The translations under genes were made by a program, and so were the position numbers. The notes beneath the pieces are model-generated. The model saw only the letters and a list, made by a program, of their open reading frames with translations. It was not told the DNA's origin and made no database searches. Of a stretch of DNA of 64,000 nucleotides, positions 26,757 to 34,927 are shown piece after piece. The stretch lies in assembly GCF_002399615.1 (NCBI RefSeq), contig NZ_DHDZ01000029.1:62689-126688 (forward strand), read 5' to 3'. Each line of letters starts with the position of its first letter. The first letter of the stretch is position 1. Source of the stretch: Pedobacter sp. UBA4863 (GTDB taxonomy: Bacteria > Bacteroidota > Bacteroidia > Sphingobacteriales > Sphingobacteriaceae).

Positions 26757-27549
26757 AAGACAGGCCAATTTGAGGGGTATAACCAATTTGTGGATGACTT
26801 TCTACCGCAATATCTACCATCAGTTTCTGGTAATTTAAACCAATGCCGAAGTACTGCTTGAAAGGCTTTGCACTTAAGCCGCCACGTAAACTCAGTAATT
26901 CGTAAAATTTATAATCTACGCCTACGCTAACATCAAATTTTCGTTCAAAATCTTTAGCAACCGTAGCAGCCAATACCAGTTTGTTAGAAGGTGTGTAAGT
27001 TGCGCCAAAATTAACAGTTGTAGGGATATAGGTTTGTACATTGGTGGTTTTATATTTCTGCGAAGAAGGGTTGTTAACGTACAAGCCTAAACCAATCTGT
27101 TTGCTCACGGTATAGTTTACACCAGCATCTACCGAAAATGTAGTTGCATTACCATAATTGGTAATTTTAATTTGGTGCACGTTAGCTTTAACACCAATTG
27201 ACAAATCTTCTCCAAATTTTTTCGCTAAGCCAAGAGCGGCTTTAATTTCACTAAGTTCGCTAATGCCATAACGATTAATGCTTAGGCCAGCAAAGTTAGT
27301 GTTAAAAGGTAGTACAAAGGCAAAACTTTGCTCGCTCAGTTCATCGCCAAAAAGATAACGGGCGTAGTTTAAAGCCGCAGTTGCAGATTTTTGTCCCGTA
27401 ATTCCGGCTGGATTGGCATTTAAGCTCCAAATATCGTTTACAGCAGCACTAGCGTTGCCCATAGCCGTTAATCGGGCCCCTTGGTTGTATTGGCCAAAGG
27501 TATCGATTATAAAAAAAGACAAAATAAAAGCGAGTAAAATTTTACGCAT
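26746..27549 (-). CDS. FadL/PorV-like outer-membrane beta-barrel protein
   Basis: The 267-residue protein has a signal peptide (LLAFILSFFIIDTFGQ) and then GARLTAMGNASAAVNDIWSLNANPAG. That segment is the plug-like opening shared by PorV, PorQ and FadL-type barrels. The rest consists of amphipathic strands ending GLSYAF. Size is close to that of PorQ (shorter than PorV). Its stop codon lies inside the start of the helix-hairpin-helix barrel gene, so the two are coupled and may act together at the outer membrane. Whether it belongs to T9SS or to another export or import function cannot be decided. Confidence 0.7.
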   Translation of the reverse strand: MRKILLAFILSFFIIDTFGQYNQGARLTAMGNASAAVNDIWSLNANPAGITGQKSATAALNYARYLFGDELSEQSFAFVLPFNTNFAGLSINRYGISELSEIKAALGLAKKFGEDLSIGVKANVHQIKITNYGNATTFSVDAGVNYTVSKQIGLGLYVNNPSSQKYKTTNVQTYIPTTVNFGATYTPSNKLVLAATVAKDFERKFDVSVGVDYKFYELLSLRGGLSAKPFKQYFGIGLNYQKLMVDIAVESHPQIGYTPQIGLSYAF

Positions 27550-27636
27550 AGGCTGTTTGGTGAAAGCAATTTAGTAAATAATTTCGAATGATTGATTTTT
27601 GAAATGAGAGAATAATACGTTATATCTACAGACTTT

Positions 27637-27972
27637 TTAAATCTCCTCGTTAAGTTTTAAAAGAAAGCCTTTTAAACGTTCAAGCGAATCTATAATTTTT
27701 TGATTTTCCTTTACTTCGCCATTGTTGCTCTTCATGTGCTCTTTAGCGCCTTTCAACGTAAAACCTTTATCATTTACCAAATGAAAAATTATTTTCAAAT
27801 TCTCAATATCCTCTGGGGTAAAAAGACGATTTCCCTTTTTGTTTTTCTTGGGTTTTAGTACCTCAAATTCCTTTTCGTAAAACCTAATCTGCGAAGCATT
27901 CACCTCAAACATTTCGGTCACTTCGCCCATCGTGTAATACATTTTATTAATTTCTCTTTCTTTGTATGGCAT
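27637..27972 (-). CDS. MerR family transcriptional regulator
   Basis: The 111-residue protein is a winged helix-turn-helix of MerR type: YYTMGEVTEMFEVNASQIRFYEKEF is the recognition module, followed by NRLFTPEDIENLKIIFHLV and a short helical dimerisation tail. There is no C-terminal effector domain or cysteine cluster. The small size and KPKKNKKGNRLFT wing match a conserved Bacteroidota subgroup whose target is unknown to me. Start at MPYKEREINK fits relatives; an internal ATG ten codons later is possible. It is divergent from alaS, with promoter elements on both strands in the gap. Confidence 0.88.
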   Translation of the reverse strand: MPYKEREINKMYYTMGEVTEMFEVNASQIRFYEKEFEVLKPKKNKKGNRLFTPEDIENLKIIFHLVNDKGFTLKGAKEHMKSNNGEVKENQKIIDSLERLKGFLLKLNEEI

Positions 27973-28018
27973 ATTTTGTACTGATTATTAAACGATTGTA
28001 GGTTTTACTTAAAGTGTT

Positions 28019-28051
28019 CAAATGTAGCCCGATTTTAGCAAAAAACCACAA
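28019..28051 (-). promoter_or_regulatory. Bacteroidota-type promoter of the merR gene
   Basis: On the minus strand TACATTTG (28026-28019) follows a TTG (28051-28049) by 22 bp, close to the TTTG-N19-22-TAnnTTTG consensus, 46 bp before the regulator's ATG. Confidence 0.5.
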
Positions 28052-28059
28052 TAAAATTA

Positions 28060-28067
28060 TAATTTTG
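28060..28067 (+). promoter_or_regulatory. Candidate -7 element for alaS
   Basis: TAATTTTG fits TAnnTTTG on the plus strand. A leader of about 90 bp follows, containing an inverted repeat AGGTGTAAGG (28083-28092) with CCTTACACCT (28136-28145). No good -33 element is seen. Confidence 0.35.
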
Positions 28068-28163
28068 TCTCCGAATGGTTTGAGGTGTAAGGTTTAGGGT
28101 TTTAAGGTTAGTAAACTTAAGCCTTATGCTTTACACCTTACACCTTGTAAACCCTATATAAAA

Positions 28164-30866
28164 ATGACAGCGAAAGAAATAAGACAGGCCTTTTTAGAGT
28201 TTTTCAAAAGCAAAGGACATCATATCGTGCCATCGGCACCAATTGTGGTAAAAAACGACCCTACATTGATGTTTACCAACGCCGGAATGAACCAGTTTAA
28301 AGACTTGTTTTTAGGAGAAGCCGCTGTGAAATACCCACGTGTGGTTGATACACAACGTTGTTTACGTGTGTCGGGTAAGCATAACGATTTAGAAGAAGTA
28401 GGTATTGATACTTACCACCATACCATGTTCGAAATGTTGGGCAACTGGAGTTTTGGCGATTATTTTAAAAAAGAAGCCATAGCTTGGAGTTGGGAATTGT
28501 TAACAGAAGTTTACAAGATCCCTAAAGACCAATTGTACGTTTCGGTTTTTGAAGGAGATGAAAAAGAGGGCTTGCCAATGGATACCGAAGCCTTTGAACT
28601 TTGGAAACAGTTTGTGCCAGAAGATCGTATTGTTTTAGGCAATAAGAAAGATAATTTTTGGGAAATGGGTGATACAGGACCTTGTGGGCCATGTTCTGAA
28701 ATCCATGTGGATTGTCGTACCGCCCAAGAACGTGCCGATGGCAAAGGAAAGTCGTTGGTAAATGCCGATCACCCGCAAGTAATTGAGATTTGGAATAACG
28801 TATTTATGCAGTTTAACCGTTTAAAGGACGGTTCTTTAAAACCGCTTCCGGCCAAACACGTAGATACGGGAATGGGATTTGAGCGTTTGGTACGTGTGCT
28901 ACAAGGCAAAACTTCTAATTACGATACTGATGTTTTTACACCATTAATCAAATTTATTTCAGAAAAATCTGGTTTTGAATATATAGGCAATGCCGAACCA
29001 GGCGAAAAAGGGTGGAACGAAGCTGTGGCAATGCGTGTAATGGCAGATCATATTCGTGCCATCTCTTTCGTAATTGCAGATGGTCAATTGCCTTCTAACA
29101 ATAAAGCTGGTTATGTAATCCGTCGTATTTTACGTAGAGCGGTGCGTTATGCTTATACTTTCTTGAATTTAAAGGAACCGTTTTTAAATCAATTGGTACC
29201 AGTATTAGCTAATCAGTTTAATGGCGTATTCGATGAGTTGTATTTGCAGAAAGATTTTGTGCAAAAAGTAGTTTTAGAGGAAGAGGTTTCTTTTTTGAGG
29301 ACTTTGGCTAAAGGAATTGACTTGTTTGACAGCTTTATTGCGACTCACAACACTTCATTGGAAAATAAATCTGTTGCTTTTTCTATTCCTGAGATGGATG
29401 AAGAGGCTTGTGTGAAAGATGTAGTTCCTGGTCTTTTTGCATTTCAATTATATGATACCTTCGGATTTCCAGTTGATTTAACCGAGCTAATGGCTAGAGA
29501 AAAAGGCTTTACAATTAACATCGACAAATTTGACGAAGCTTTGCTTGCTCAAAAAAATCGTTCTCGTGCGGCAACAGCTATTGATACTGGCGATTGGGTA
29601 CTTGTGAACGAAGACAGGGAAACTGAATTTGTTGGCTACGATTTAACCGAAACAGAAACGGAAATCATCAAATACAGAAAGGTTACTGCTAAAGGCAAAG
29701 AGCAATATCAAATTGTTTTGGCTCAAACGCCTTTCTACGCAGAGAGCGGTGGTCAGGTTGGCGATACCGGTAGGTTGGAAGACCATAGTCGTCAATTTTG
29801 GGTAGAAATTACAGATACTAAGAAAGAGAACGGCGTGATTGTGCATTTTGCAGATACCTTACCGGTTGATTTAGATGGTAAATTCTGGGCAGTTATTGAT
29901 GAAGATAAACGTAAAGCTTCAGAAAATAACCACTCGGCTACACACTTGTTACACGCTGCAATGAAGCAAGTTTTAGGTACTCACGTCAATCAAAAAGGTA
30001 GTTTGGTAAATTCAGATTACTTACGTTTCGATTTTTCGCACTTTGCTAAGGTTACCGACGAAGAGCTAAATAAGATTGAAGACATCGTTAACGAGAAAAT
30101 AAGAGAGAATATCCCTTTAAAAGAGCAAAGAAGCGTACCTTATCAAGAAGCTATTGATAGCGGTGTAACGGCATTGTTTGGCGAAAAATACGGAGATTTT
30201 GTTCGTGTGATCACTTTCGACGACCATTTTTCGAAAGAACTTTGCGGCGGAACTCACGTAAAAGCTACCGGACAGATTGGTTTTTTTAAACTAACTGCTG
30301 AAAGTGCAGTTGCCGCTGGTGTGCGTAGAATAGAAGCCATTACCGGCGAACGTTCTGCCGCGGTTATTCGCGAACATTTTGATTTAGTGAAGAACTTAAC
30401 GGCTTTGTTGAATAATCCGAAAGATTTTGTTTCTGCTTTAGGCAAGATCATCGAGGATAATAGCGCACTTAAAAAAGAGATTGAAAAAAGCATTACCGAG
30501 AGAGCCGTTGCATTAAGAACCGATCTAGAGAACCAAATGCAACATATTGATGGCGTAAACTTTATAGCTACTACCGTTGATTTGCCAAATGCTGATTCTG
30601 TAAAAACGTTGGCTTATGCAGTTAAAGGAGCAGTACAGAACTTGTTCTTGGTGTTAGGTGTAGTAATAGATGGTAAGCCTCAACTTACCGTAGCTATTGA
30701 TGATGAATTGGTAAAAGAGAAAGGTTACAACGCAGGGCAGATTGTGAGAGAACTGGCTAAAGAAATTCAAGGTGGTGGCGGTGGCCAGCCTTTCTATGCC
30801 ACAGCGGGTGGTAAAGATGCGAGTGGAATGGCCAGAGCAATTGAAAAAGCAAAGACATTTTTATAA
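28164..30866 (+). CDS. alaS: Alanine--tRNA ligase
   Basis: This 900-residue cytoplasmic class II synthetase charges tRNA-Ala. Motif 1/2 region: NDPTLMFTNAGMNQFKDLFLG and DTQRCLRVSGKHNDLEEVG (partly shown). The editing domain carries the zinc-binding HSATH (about residue 589) and CGGTH (about 693) motifs that remove Ser and Gly mischarged on the tRNA. A glycine-rich C-terminal domain (GGGGGQPFYATAGGKD) closes the protein. The length is slightly above the usual 870-880, from a loop around residue 400. Single-copy essential gene, divergent from the MerR regulator. Confidence 0.97.
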   Translation: MTAKEIRQAFLEFFKSKGHHIVPSAPIVVKNDPTLMFTNAGMNQFKDLFLGEAAVKYPRVVDTQRCLRVSGKHNDLEEVGIDTYHHTMFEMLGNWSFGDYFKKEAIAWSWELLTEVYKIPKDQLYVSVFEGDEKEGLPMDTEAFELWKQFVPEDRIVLGNKKDNFWEMGDTGPCGPCSEIHVDCRTAQERADGKGKSLVNADHPQVIEIWNNVFMQFNRLKDGSLKPLPAKHVDTGMGFERLVRVLQGKTSNYDTDVFTPLIKFISEKSGFEYIGNAEPGEKGWNEAVAMRVMADHIRAISFVIADGQLPSNNKAGYVIRRILRRAVRYAYTFLNLKEPFLNQLVPVLANQFNGVFDELYLQKDFVQKVVLEEEVSFLRTLAKGIDLFDSFIATHNTSLENKSVAFSIPEMDEEACVKDVVPGLFAFQLYDTFGFPVDLTELMAREKGFTINIDKFDEALLAQKNRSRAATAIDTGDWVLVNEDRETEFVGYDLTETETEIIKYRKVTAKGKEQYQIVLAQTPFYAESGGQVGDTGRLEDHSRQFWVEITDTKKENGVIVHFADTLPVDLDGKFWAVIDEDKRKASENNHSATHLLHAAMKQVLGTHVNQKGSLVNSDYLRFDFSHFAKVTDEELNKIEDIVNEKIRENIPLKEQRSVPYQEAIDSGVTALFGEKYGDFVRVITFDDHFSKELCGGTHVKATGQIGFFKLTAESAVAAGVRRIEAITGERSAAVIREHFDLVKNLTALLNNPKDFVSALGKIIEDNSALKKEIEKSITERAVALRTDLENQMQHIDGVNFIATTVDLPNADSVKTLAYAVKGAVQNLFLVLGVVIDGKPQLTVAIDDELVKEKGYNAGQIVRELAKEIQGGGGGQPFYATAGGKDASGMARAIEKAKTFL

Positions 30867-30878
30867 CAAAACCATAAA

Positions 30879-31445
30879 ATGAAGAAAAATCTATTAACGC
30901 TAATGCTGCTGTGTTTTACATACGCGGCTTTTGCTCAAAAAGACACTAAAAGTAATACAGATAGTACCGCTATAGATAAAAATATAAGCGGCAAGAACGA
31001 AATTAAATTAAATCTTTTAATGGGTATTTTGGCTATGCCAGAAATATCTTACGAAAGAATTTTTGAAAATAATACAGGGCTTGGCCTGTCGGTTTCCTTA
31101 GGGTTAGATGAGGATATAGAATACAAATTGGGTTTTATACCCTACTATCGAATATATTTTGGAAATGCCAAGAAATCATCTGGGTTTTTTATAGAAGCCA
31201 ATGCCGCCTTAATGCAAACTAAAGGGTATAACTACTATTATGACAGTAACTATGGTTTTTCAACGCTGAGAAATAGTGTGAGATGGAATGTTGGTATGGG
31301 TGCGGCGATTGGTGGCAAATTTTTAACCAAGAATGGTTTTGTCGGTGAGATATCTTACGGAGTTGGAAGGTTCTTCAATCAACATAATGAAGAAGAGATT
31401 GAGTTATATCCCCGTGTGGGCATAACTATAGGTAAAAGATTTTAA
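30879..31445 (+). CDS. Outer-membrane beta-barrel protein, DUF3575-like
   Basis: The 188-residue protein has a signal peptide (LLTLMLLCFTYAAFAQ) and a mature barrel-like sequence: KNEIKLNLLMGILAMPEISYERI is the opening of the DUF3575 group, then strands with alternating aromatics ending in VGITIGKRF. Probably a small eight-stranded outer-membrane barrel; no ligand or function known. It starts 12 bp after alaS and ends at a strong terminator, so it may ride on the alaS transcript. Confidence 0.75.
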   Translation: MKKNLLTLMLLCFTYAAFAQKDTKSNTDSTAIDKNISGKNEIKLNLLMGILAMPEISYERIFENNTGLGLSVSLGLDEDIEYKLGFIPYYRIYFGNAKKSSGFFIEANAALMQTKGYNYYYDSNYGFSTLRNSVRWNVGMGAAIGGKFLTKNGFVGEISYGVGRFFNQHNEEEIELYPRVGITIGKRF

Positions 31446-31482
31446 AATAATAAGGCCCCGAAATTTTCAGGGCCTTATTATT
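31446..31482 (+). terminator. Bidirectional terminator between convergent genes
   Basis: AATAATAAGGCCC at 31446 pairs with GGGCCTTATTATT ending at 31482; one mismatch separates this 13-bp stem from four further pairs near the loop. It lies directly after the DUF3575-like stop and 25 bp before the end of the opposing gene. Confidence 0.8.
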
Positions 31483-31507
31483 GATGTTGTATTTCTAAAA
31501 ATGTAAT

Positions 31508-31918
31508 TTAATCCCTATCTCTACCTTTTCTTCCTTTTTCTTTATGCCAACCTTTGTGTTTACCATTATCATGTCTGTATTTTTCTACATAACGGGTTTG
31601 GTAAACATTGTGTCTTAAATAGGGCCTAGGCTCGTTCACTACAATTTTTCTTCCCCTGTATAAATCATAACCTCTGTAAGCTTTAGGCAACGATTTTCTG
31701 TGCACCCAATTGTGGCCTTCGTAATAAACATAACGCTTAGAAGGAACATGGTAATAGGTGCGGATTTCGGGCATGTAATAATATTCTACATAATCATAGC
31801 CTCGTGGGCCCCAATTAGGTTGTAAGCCAATATTAATATTTAAGCTTACTTGAGCGTTTGCGGTTTGTAATGTGGTTGCTACTATAGCAACGGCAAACAT
31901 CAGAATTAATCGTTTCAT
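31508..31918 (-). CDS. Small secreted, strongly basic protein of unknown function
   Basis: The 136-residue protein has a signal peptide (LILMFAVAIVATTLQTANAQ). The mature part is rich in Tyr, Arg, Lys and His and opens VSLNINIGLQPNWGPRGYDYVEY. The tail (KYRHDNGKHKGWHKEKGRKG) is extremely basic, while the middle resembles the YXX-rich YMPEIRTYYHVPSKRYVYYEG pattern of small periplasmic proteins common in Sphingobacteriaceae. Such proteins are usually annotated hypothetical. It could bind nucleic acid, lipopolysaccharide or metal; no evidence decides. Confidence 0.7.
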   Translation of the reverse strand: MKRLILMFAVAIVATTLQTANAQVSLNINIGLQPNWGPRGYDYVEYYYMPEIRTYYHVPSKRYVYYEGHNWVHRKSLPKAYRGYDLYRGRKIVVNEPRPYLRHNVYQTRYVEKYRHDNGKHKGWHKEKGRKGRDRD

Positions 31919-32021
31919 AGCATTTAGTTTTTGTGTGTCGTTAAAAGCTATACGAATACCGTGCCATTTAGGTACAGCATCTCTCTATGCTATAGTATTG
32001 ATACATTCAAATAGATCTTGG

Positions 32022-32082
32022 CCACAGCTGCACAGATGTTAATTCGCTAAGATTATTTATCCATAAATCTGTGCATCTGTGG
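32022..32082. repeat. Inverted repeat related to dispersed CTGTGG elements
   Basis: CCACAGCTGCACAGAT (32022-32037) and ATCTGTGCATCTGTGG (32067-32082) are inverse copies with a single mismatch over 16 bp, separated by 29 bp. The right arm continues GTTAAA, giving a CTGTGGTTAAA word similar to CTGTGGCTAAA at two other places in the window (42385 and 62029). Confidence 0.75.
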
Positions 32083-32113
32083 TTAAAAAAAGTATTCATC
32101 CATAGATAATCCC

Positions 32114-32121
32114 TATATTTG
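32114..32121 (+). promoter_or_regulatory. Candidate -7 element for gatB
   Basis: TATATTTG matches TAnnTTTG, 51 bp before the gatB ATG. The predicted leader contains a perfect 12-bp palindrome (32150-32161). No convincing -33 element is visible. Confidence 0.4.
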
Positions 32122-32149
32122 TGAAATTAGAAACACTATACTTCGGTCT

Positions 32150-32161
32150 TCCGATATCGGA
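32150..32161. repeat. 12-bp palindrome in gatB leader
   Basis: TCCGATATCGGA is a perfect palindrome ending 11 bp before the gatB start codon, downstream of the predicted transcription start. It could be an operator or mask translation initiation. The word TCGGACATT from its right side recurs inverted just after gatB (about 33650). Confidence 0.5.
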
Positions 32162-32172
32162 CATTTGACTTT

Positions 32173-33639
32173 ATGAGTACAACAATTACCGCAAAAGACA
32201 CCTGTAATTTCGAGCTTGTTTCGGGTTTAGAAATACATGTTCAGTTAAATACACAATCTAAAATATTTTGTTCAGATTCTGCTGCTTTTGGTGCAGAACC
32301 AAACGAGCATATTTCTGCCGTTTCTTTAGGCTTACCGGGAGCTTTGCCTAAATTAAATAAGGAAGTTATTGAAAAAGCAATGCGTATTGGTTTAGCTTTA
32401 AACTGCGAAATCAATCAATATAATTTCTTCGATAGGAAAAATTATTTCTACGCAGATTTACCAAAGGGATACCAAATTACGCAAGACAATAACCCCATTT
32501 GCAAAAATGGCTTTATTAACGTGCAATTGGCCGATGGTACCGAGAAAAGAATTGGCATTAACCGCATCCATTTAGAGGAAGACGCGGGTAAAAGCATGCA
32601 CGACCAAGATGCAGAATACTCGTTTGTTGATTTGAACCGTGCCGGTGTGCCATTAATAGAGATTGTAACCGAACCTGATATTCGTAGCGCTGAAGAAGCA
32701 TCAGCTTTGCTTACAGAAATTAGGCAATTGGTGCGTTTTTTAAACGTGAGTGATGGCAATATGGAAGAGGGCTCTTTACGTTGCGATGCCAATATCTCTA
32801 TTCGTGAAAAAGGCACGACAGCTTTCGGTACACGTTGCGAAGTGAAAAACGTAAACTCTATTCGTAACGTGCGAAGAGCGATGGATTTTGAATTTGACAG
32901 ACAGGTGAAAATAGTGAGCGATGGTGGCGAAATTATTCAGAGCACCCTAAACTTCGATGCAGATAAAGGTACAACCTCGCCAATGCGTAGCAAAGAAGAA
33001 GCTAACGATTACCGTTATTTTCCAGATCCAGATTTGCCGCCAGTAATCATTTCTGAAGAGTGGTTAGCGCAGGTTAAATTGGACATGCCAACTTTGCCAA
33101 AAGAAATAGCCCGAAGTTTAGTTGCCGATTTAGGTATTAGCCTTTCCGAAGCAGCCGTTTTAGCCGATGATAAAGATTTATACCAATACTACAACGAGGC
33201 TAAAACGCAAGTTAACCACCAGAAAAGTTTGGTAAATTGGTTGTTGGGCAGTATTAGAGCAATTTTGAACGAGAAACAAATAAGCATAACTGCCTATGGC
33301 CTTACACCTTCTCAATTGGCACAAACCATTAACTTGGTTGATGAAAAGAAAATCTCGCAACAAAATGCTATCCAAACATTGCTGCCAGCTTTAGAGAAAA
33401 CGGCTAATGTTAATGCGGCAGATTTGGCCAAACAACTTAACCTAATTATTGTGGAAGATGTTGATGCCGTTGAGGCATTGATAGATGAGGTGTTGGCCAA
33501 GTATCAACCACAGGTAGAAGCATACAAAAAAGGTAAAAAAGGCGTTTTAGGTTTGTTTGTTGGCGAAGTAATGAAGCTGGCCAAAGGCAAAGCCGATGCA
33601 AAAAAAGTAAACGAATTAATTTTAGACAAACTGAAATAG
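32173..33639 (+). CDS. gatB: Aspartyl/glutamyl-tRNA amidotransferase subunit B
   Basis: This 488-residue cytoplasmic protein is the kinase/tRNA-binding subunit of GatCAB, which converts Glu-tRNA-Gln and/or Asp-tRNA-Asn to the amide form. It has the GatB opening ELVSGLEIHVQLNTQSKIFC, the family block NFFDRKNYFYADLPKGYQIT (partly shown), LEEDAGKS and the YRYFPDPDLPP block. A C-terminal YqeY-like tail follows (KKGKKGVLGLFVGEVMKLAKGK). gatA and gatC are not nearby, as is common in this phylum. Length normal. Confidence 0.97.
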   Translation: MSTTITAKDTCNFELVSGLEIHVQLNTQSKIFCSDSAAFGAEPNEHISAVSLGLPGALPKLNKEVIEKAMRIGLALNCEINQYNFFDRKNYFYADLPKGYQITQDNNPICKNGFINVQLADGTEKRIGINRIHLEEDAGKSMHDQDAEYSFVDLNRAGVPLIEIVTEPDIRSAEEASALLTEIRQLVRFLNVSDGNMEEGSLRCDANISIREKGTTAFGTRCEVKNVNSIRNVRRAMDFEFDRQVKIVSDGGEIIQSTLNFDADKGTTSPMRSKEEANDYRYFPDPDLPPVIISEEWLAQVKLDMPTLPKEIARSLVADLGISLSEAAVLADDKDLYQYYNEAKTQVNHQKSLVNWLLGSIRAILNEKQISITAYGLTPSQLAQTINLVDEKKISQQNAIQTLLPALEKTANVNAADLAKQLNLIIVEDVDAVEALIDEVLAKYQPQVEAYKKGKKGVLGLFVGEVMKLAKGKADAKKVNELILDKLK

Positions 33640-33710
33640 TTGGAAATACAATGTCCGAAGATATTTCCTGTTATTCAAATCATTCACTCCTTTAAAATTC
33701 ACTCCTTAAA

Positions 33711-34829
33711 ATGAAGAAACTAAGTGTAGTATTACTACTAGCAACCATTAGCATATTTACAGCATGTAGGGATAAAACAAGATTTACGATTAATGGTAAA
33801 TTAACCAACGCAGAAGCAAAAAATAAAGTTTACCTCTATGGCATGGCTAACAATAGCATGGTATTGTTAGACTCTACAAACTTATCTGCAAATGGCGAGT
33901 TTAAGTTTACCAATACCAAGCCAGAAGCCGATTTTTTTAGGGTTAATTACCTTGATAATGAATACATCGTAATTGCTAAAAATGGCGATGAAGTAAAGAT
34001 AACTGCCGATGTAAATGATAAAAATCGCCATTATACCATTGATGGGGCAGAAGATGCCGTAAAGTTGGCCGAGTTTAACGACGTAAGAATTAAGTTTCAG
34101 CAGAAGATTTTTGACGTAAGCAAACAGTTTGATGAACAAGTAGCTGCTAACCCAGATCAAAGAGAGCAACTATTGGAAAAACTGTCGCCGATATATAACA
34201 ACGCCATGTACGATCTTAACCAAGCCATGATAAAGTTTGCAATGGACAACAGTAAATCGTTAGTGAGTTTTTATGCCATTAGCTTAGTTAGCCCACAAGG
34301 CAATGAAAAAGCAATGGTAGATTATGCAGAACAGGTAGGTGCGGGTTTAAAGAAACATTTGGCGGTAAAGAATTTTGTAGAAAAGGTGATGAGGTTAAAG
34401 GCTGTACAAGTGGGACAAATAGCGCCAGATTTTACCATTCCAAGCATAGATGGTAAAGAGATAAAATTGGCCGATTACAGAGGGAGATATGTGTTGTTAG
34501 ATTTTTGGGCATCGTGGTGTGGGCCTTGCAGGGCAGAAAACCCTAATGTAGTAAAGGCATATCAAACTTATAAGGACAGAAATTTTACTGTTTTAGGCAT
34601 TTCTTTAGATAAAGATAAGGCAGCATGGGCACAGGCCATTAAGCAAGATAATTTAAGCTGGGATCAGGCAGGAGAATTGGGCGATTTTGAAGGCGCTACC
34701 GTTAGGCTTTATCAGGTAGAAGCTATTCCAAGTTCATTTCTCATAGACCCACAAGGTAAAATCATTGCTAGAGATTTAAGAGGAGCGGATTTGGATATCT
34801 TTTTAAGGAATAATTTACCAAAACGCTAA
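33711..34829 (+). CDS. TlpA-type thiol-disulfide oxidoreductase lipoprotein with DUF4369 domain
   Basis: The 372-residue protein carries a lipoprotein signal (VLLLATISIFTAC, lipobox cysteine at about 19), an N-terminal DUF4369 domain (FTINGKLTNAEAKNKVYLYG onward), a helical linker and a C-terminal thioredoxin fold. In that fold the active site WCGPC sits at about residue 269 in FWASWCGPCRAEN and the cis-proline follows in VEAIPSSFLID. It should reduce or isomerise disulfides in the periplasm. Two direct copies of ATTCACTCCTT (33682 and 33697) sit immediately before its start codon. Confidence 0.93.
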   Translation: MKKLSVVLLLATISIFTACRDKTRFTINGKLTNAEAKNKVYLYGMANNSMVLLDSTNLSANGEFKFTNTKPEADFFRVNYLDNEYIVIAKNGDEVKITADVNDKNRHYTIDGAEDAVKLAEFNDVRIKFQQKIFDVSKQFDEQVAANPDQREQLLEKLSPIYNNAMYDLNQAMIKFAMDNSKSLVSFYAISLVSPQGNEKAMVDYAEQVGAGLKKHLAVKNFVEKVMRLKAVQVGQIAPDFTIPSIDGKEIKLADYRGRYVLLDFWASWCGPCRAENPNVVKAYQTYKDRNFTVLGISLDKDKAAWAQAIKQDNLSWDQAGELGDFEGATVRLYQVEAIPSSFLIDPQGKIIARDLRGADLDIFLRNNLPKR

Positions 34830-34853
34830 GTTTATGTTAAGCTATAGGTTAGT

Positions 34854-34910
34854 CTTAACAATTTGTTAACTTCATTTTAACCAATTGTTATAATTGTATG
34901 CCTACTTTCG
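34854..34910 (+). promoter_or_regulatory. Pho-box-like array of four 11-bp-phased half-sites plus -7 element
   Basis: Four 7-mers, CTTAACA (34854), GTTAACT (34865), TTTAACC (34876) and GTTATAA (34887), repeat every 11 bp with 4-bp AT-rich spacers. They cover the -33 position. TACTTTCG, one mismatch from TAnnTTTG, begins at 34903. The TT of the last half-site is 15 bp before this TA. OmpR/PhoB-type regulators bind such 11-bp direct repeats, and TTAACA-type repeats are the PhoP box of Bacillus. Autoregulation by the response regulator downstream is the simplest reading (inference). Confidence 0.65.
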
Positions 34911-34927
34911 CAACAAATAAAACTACC

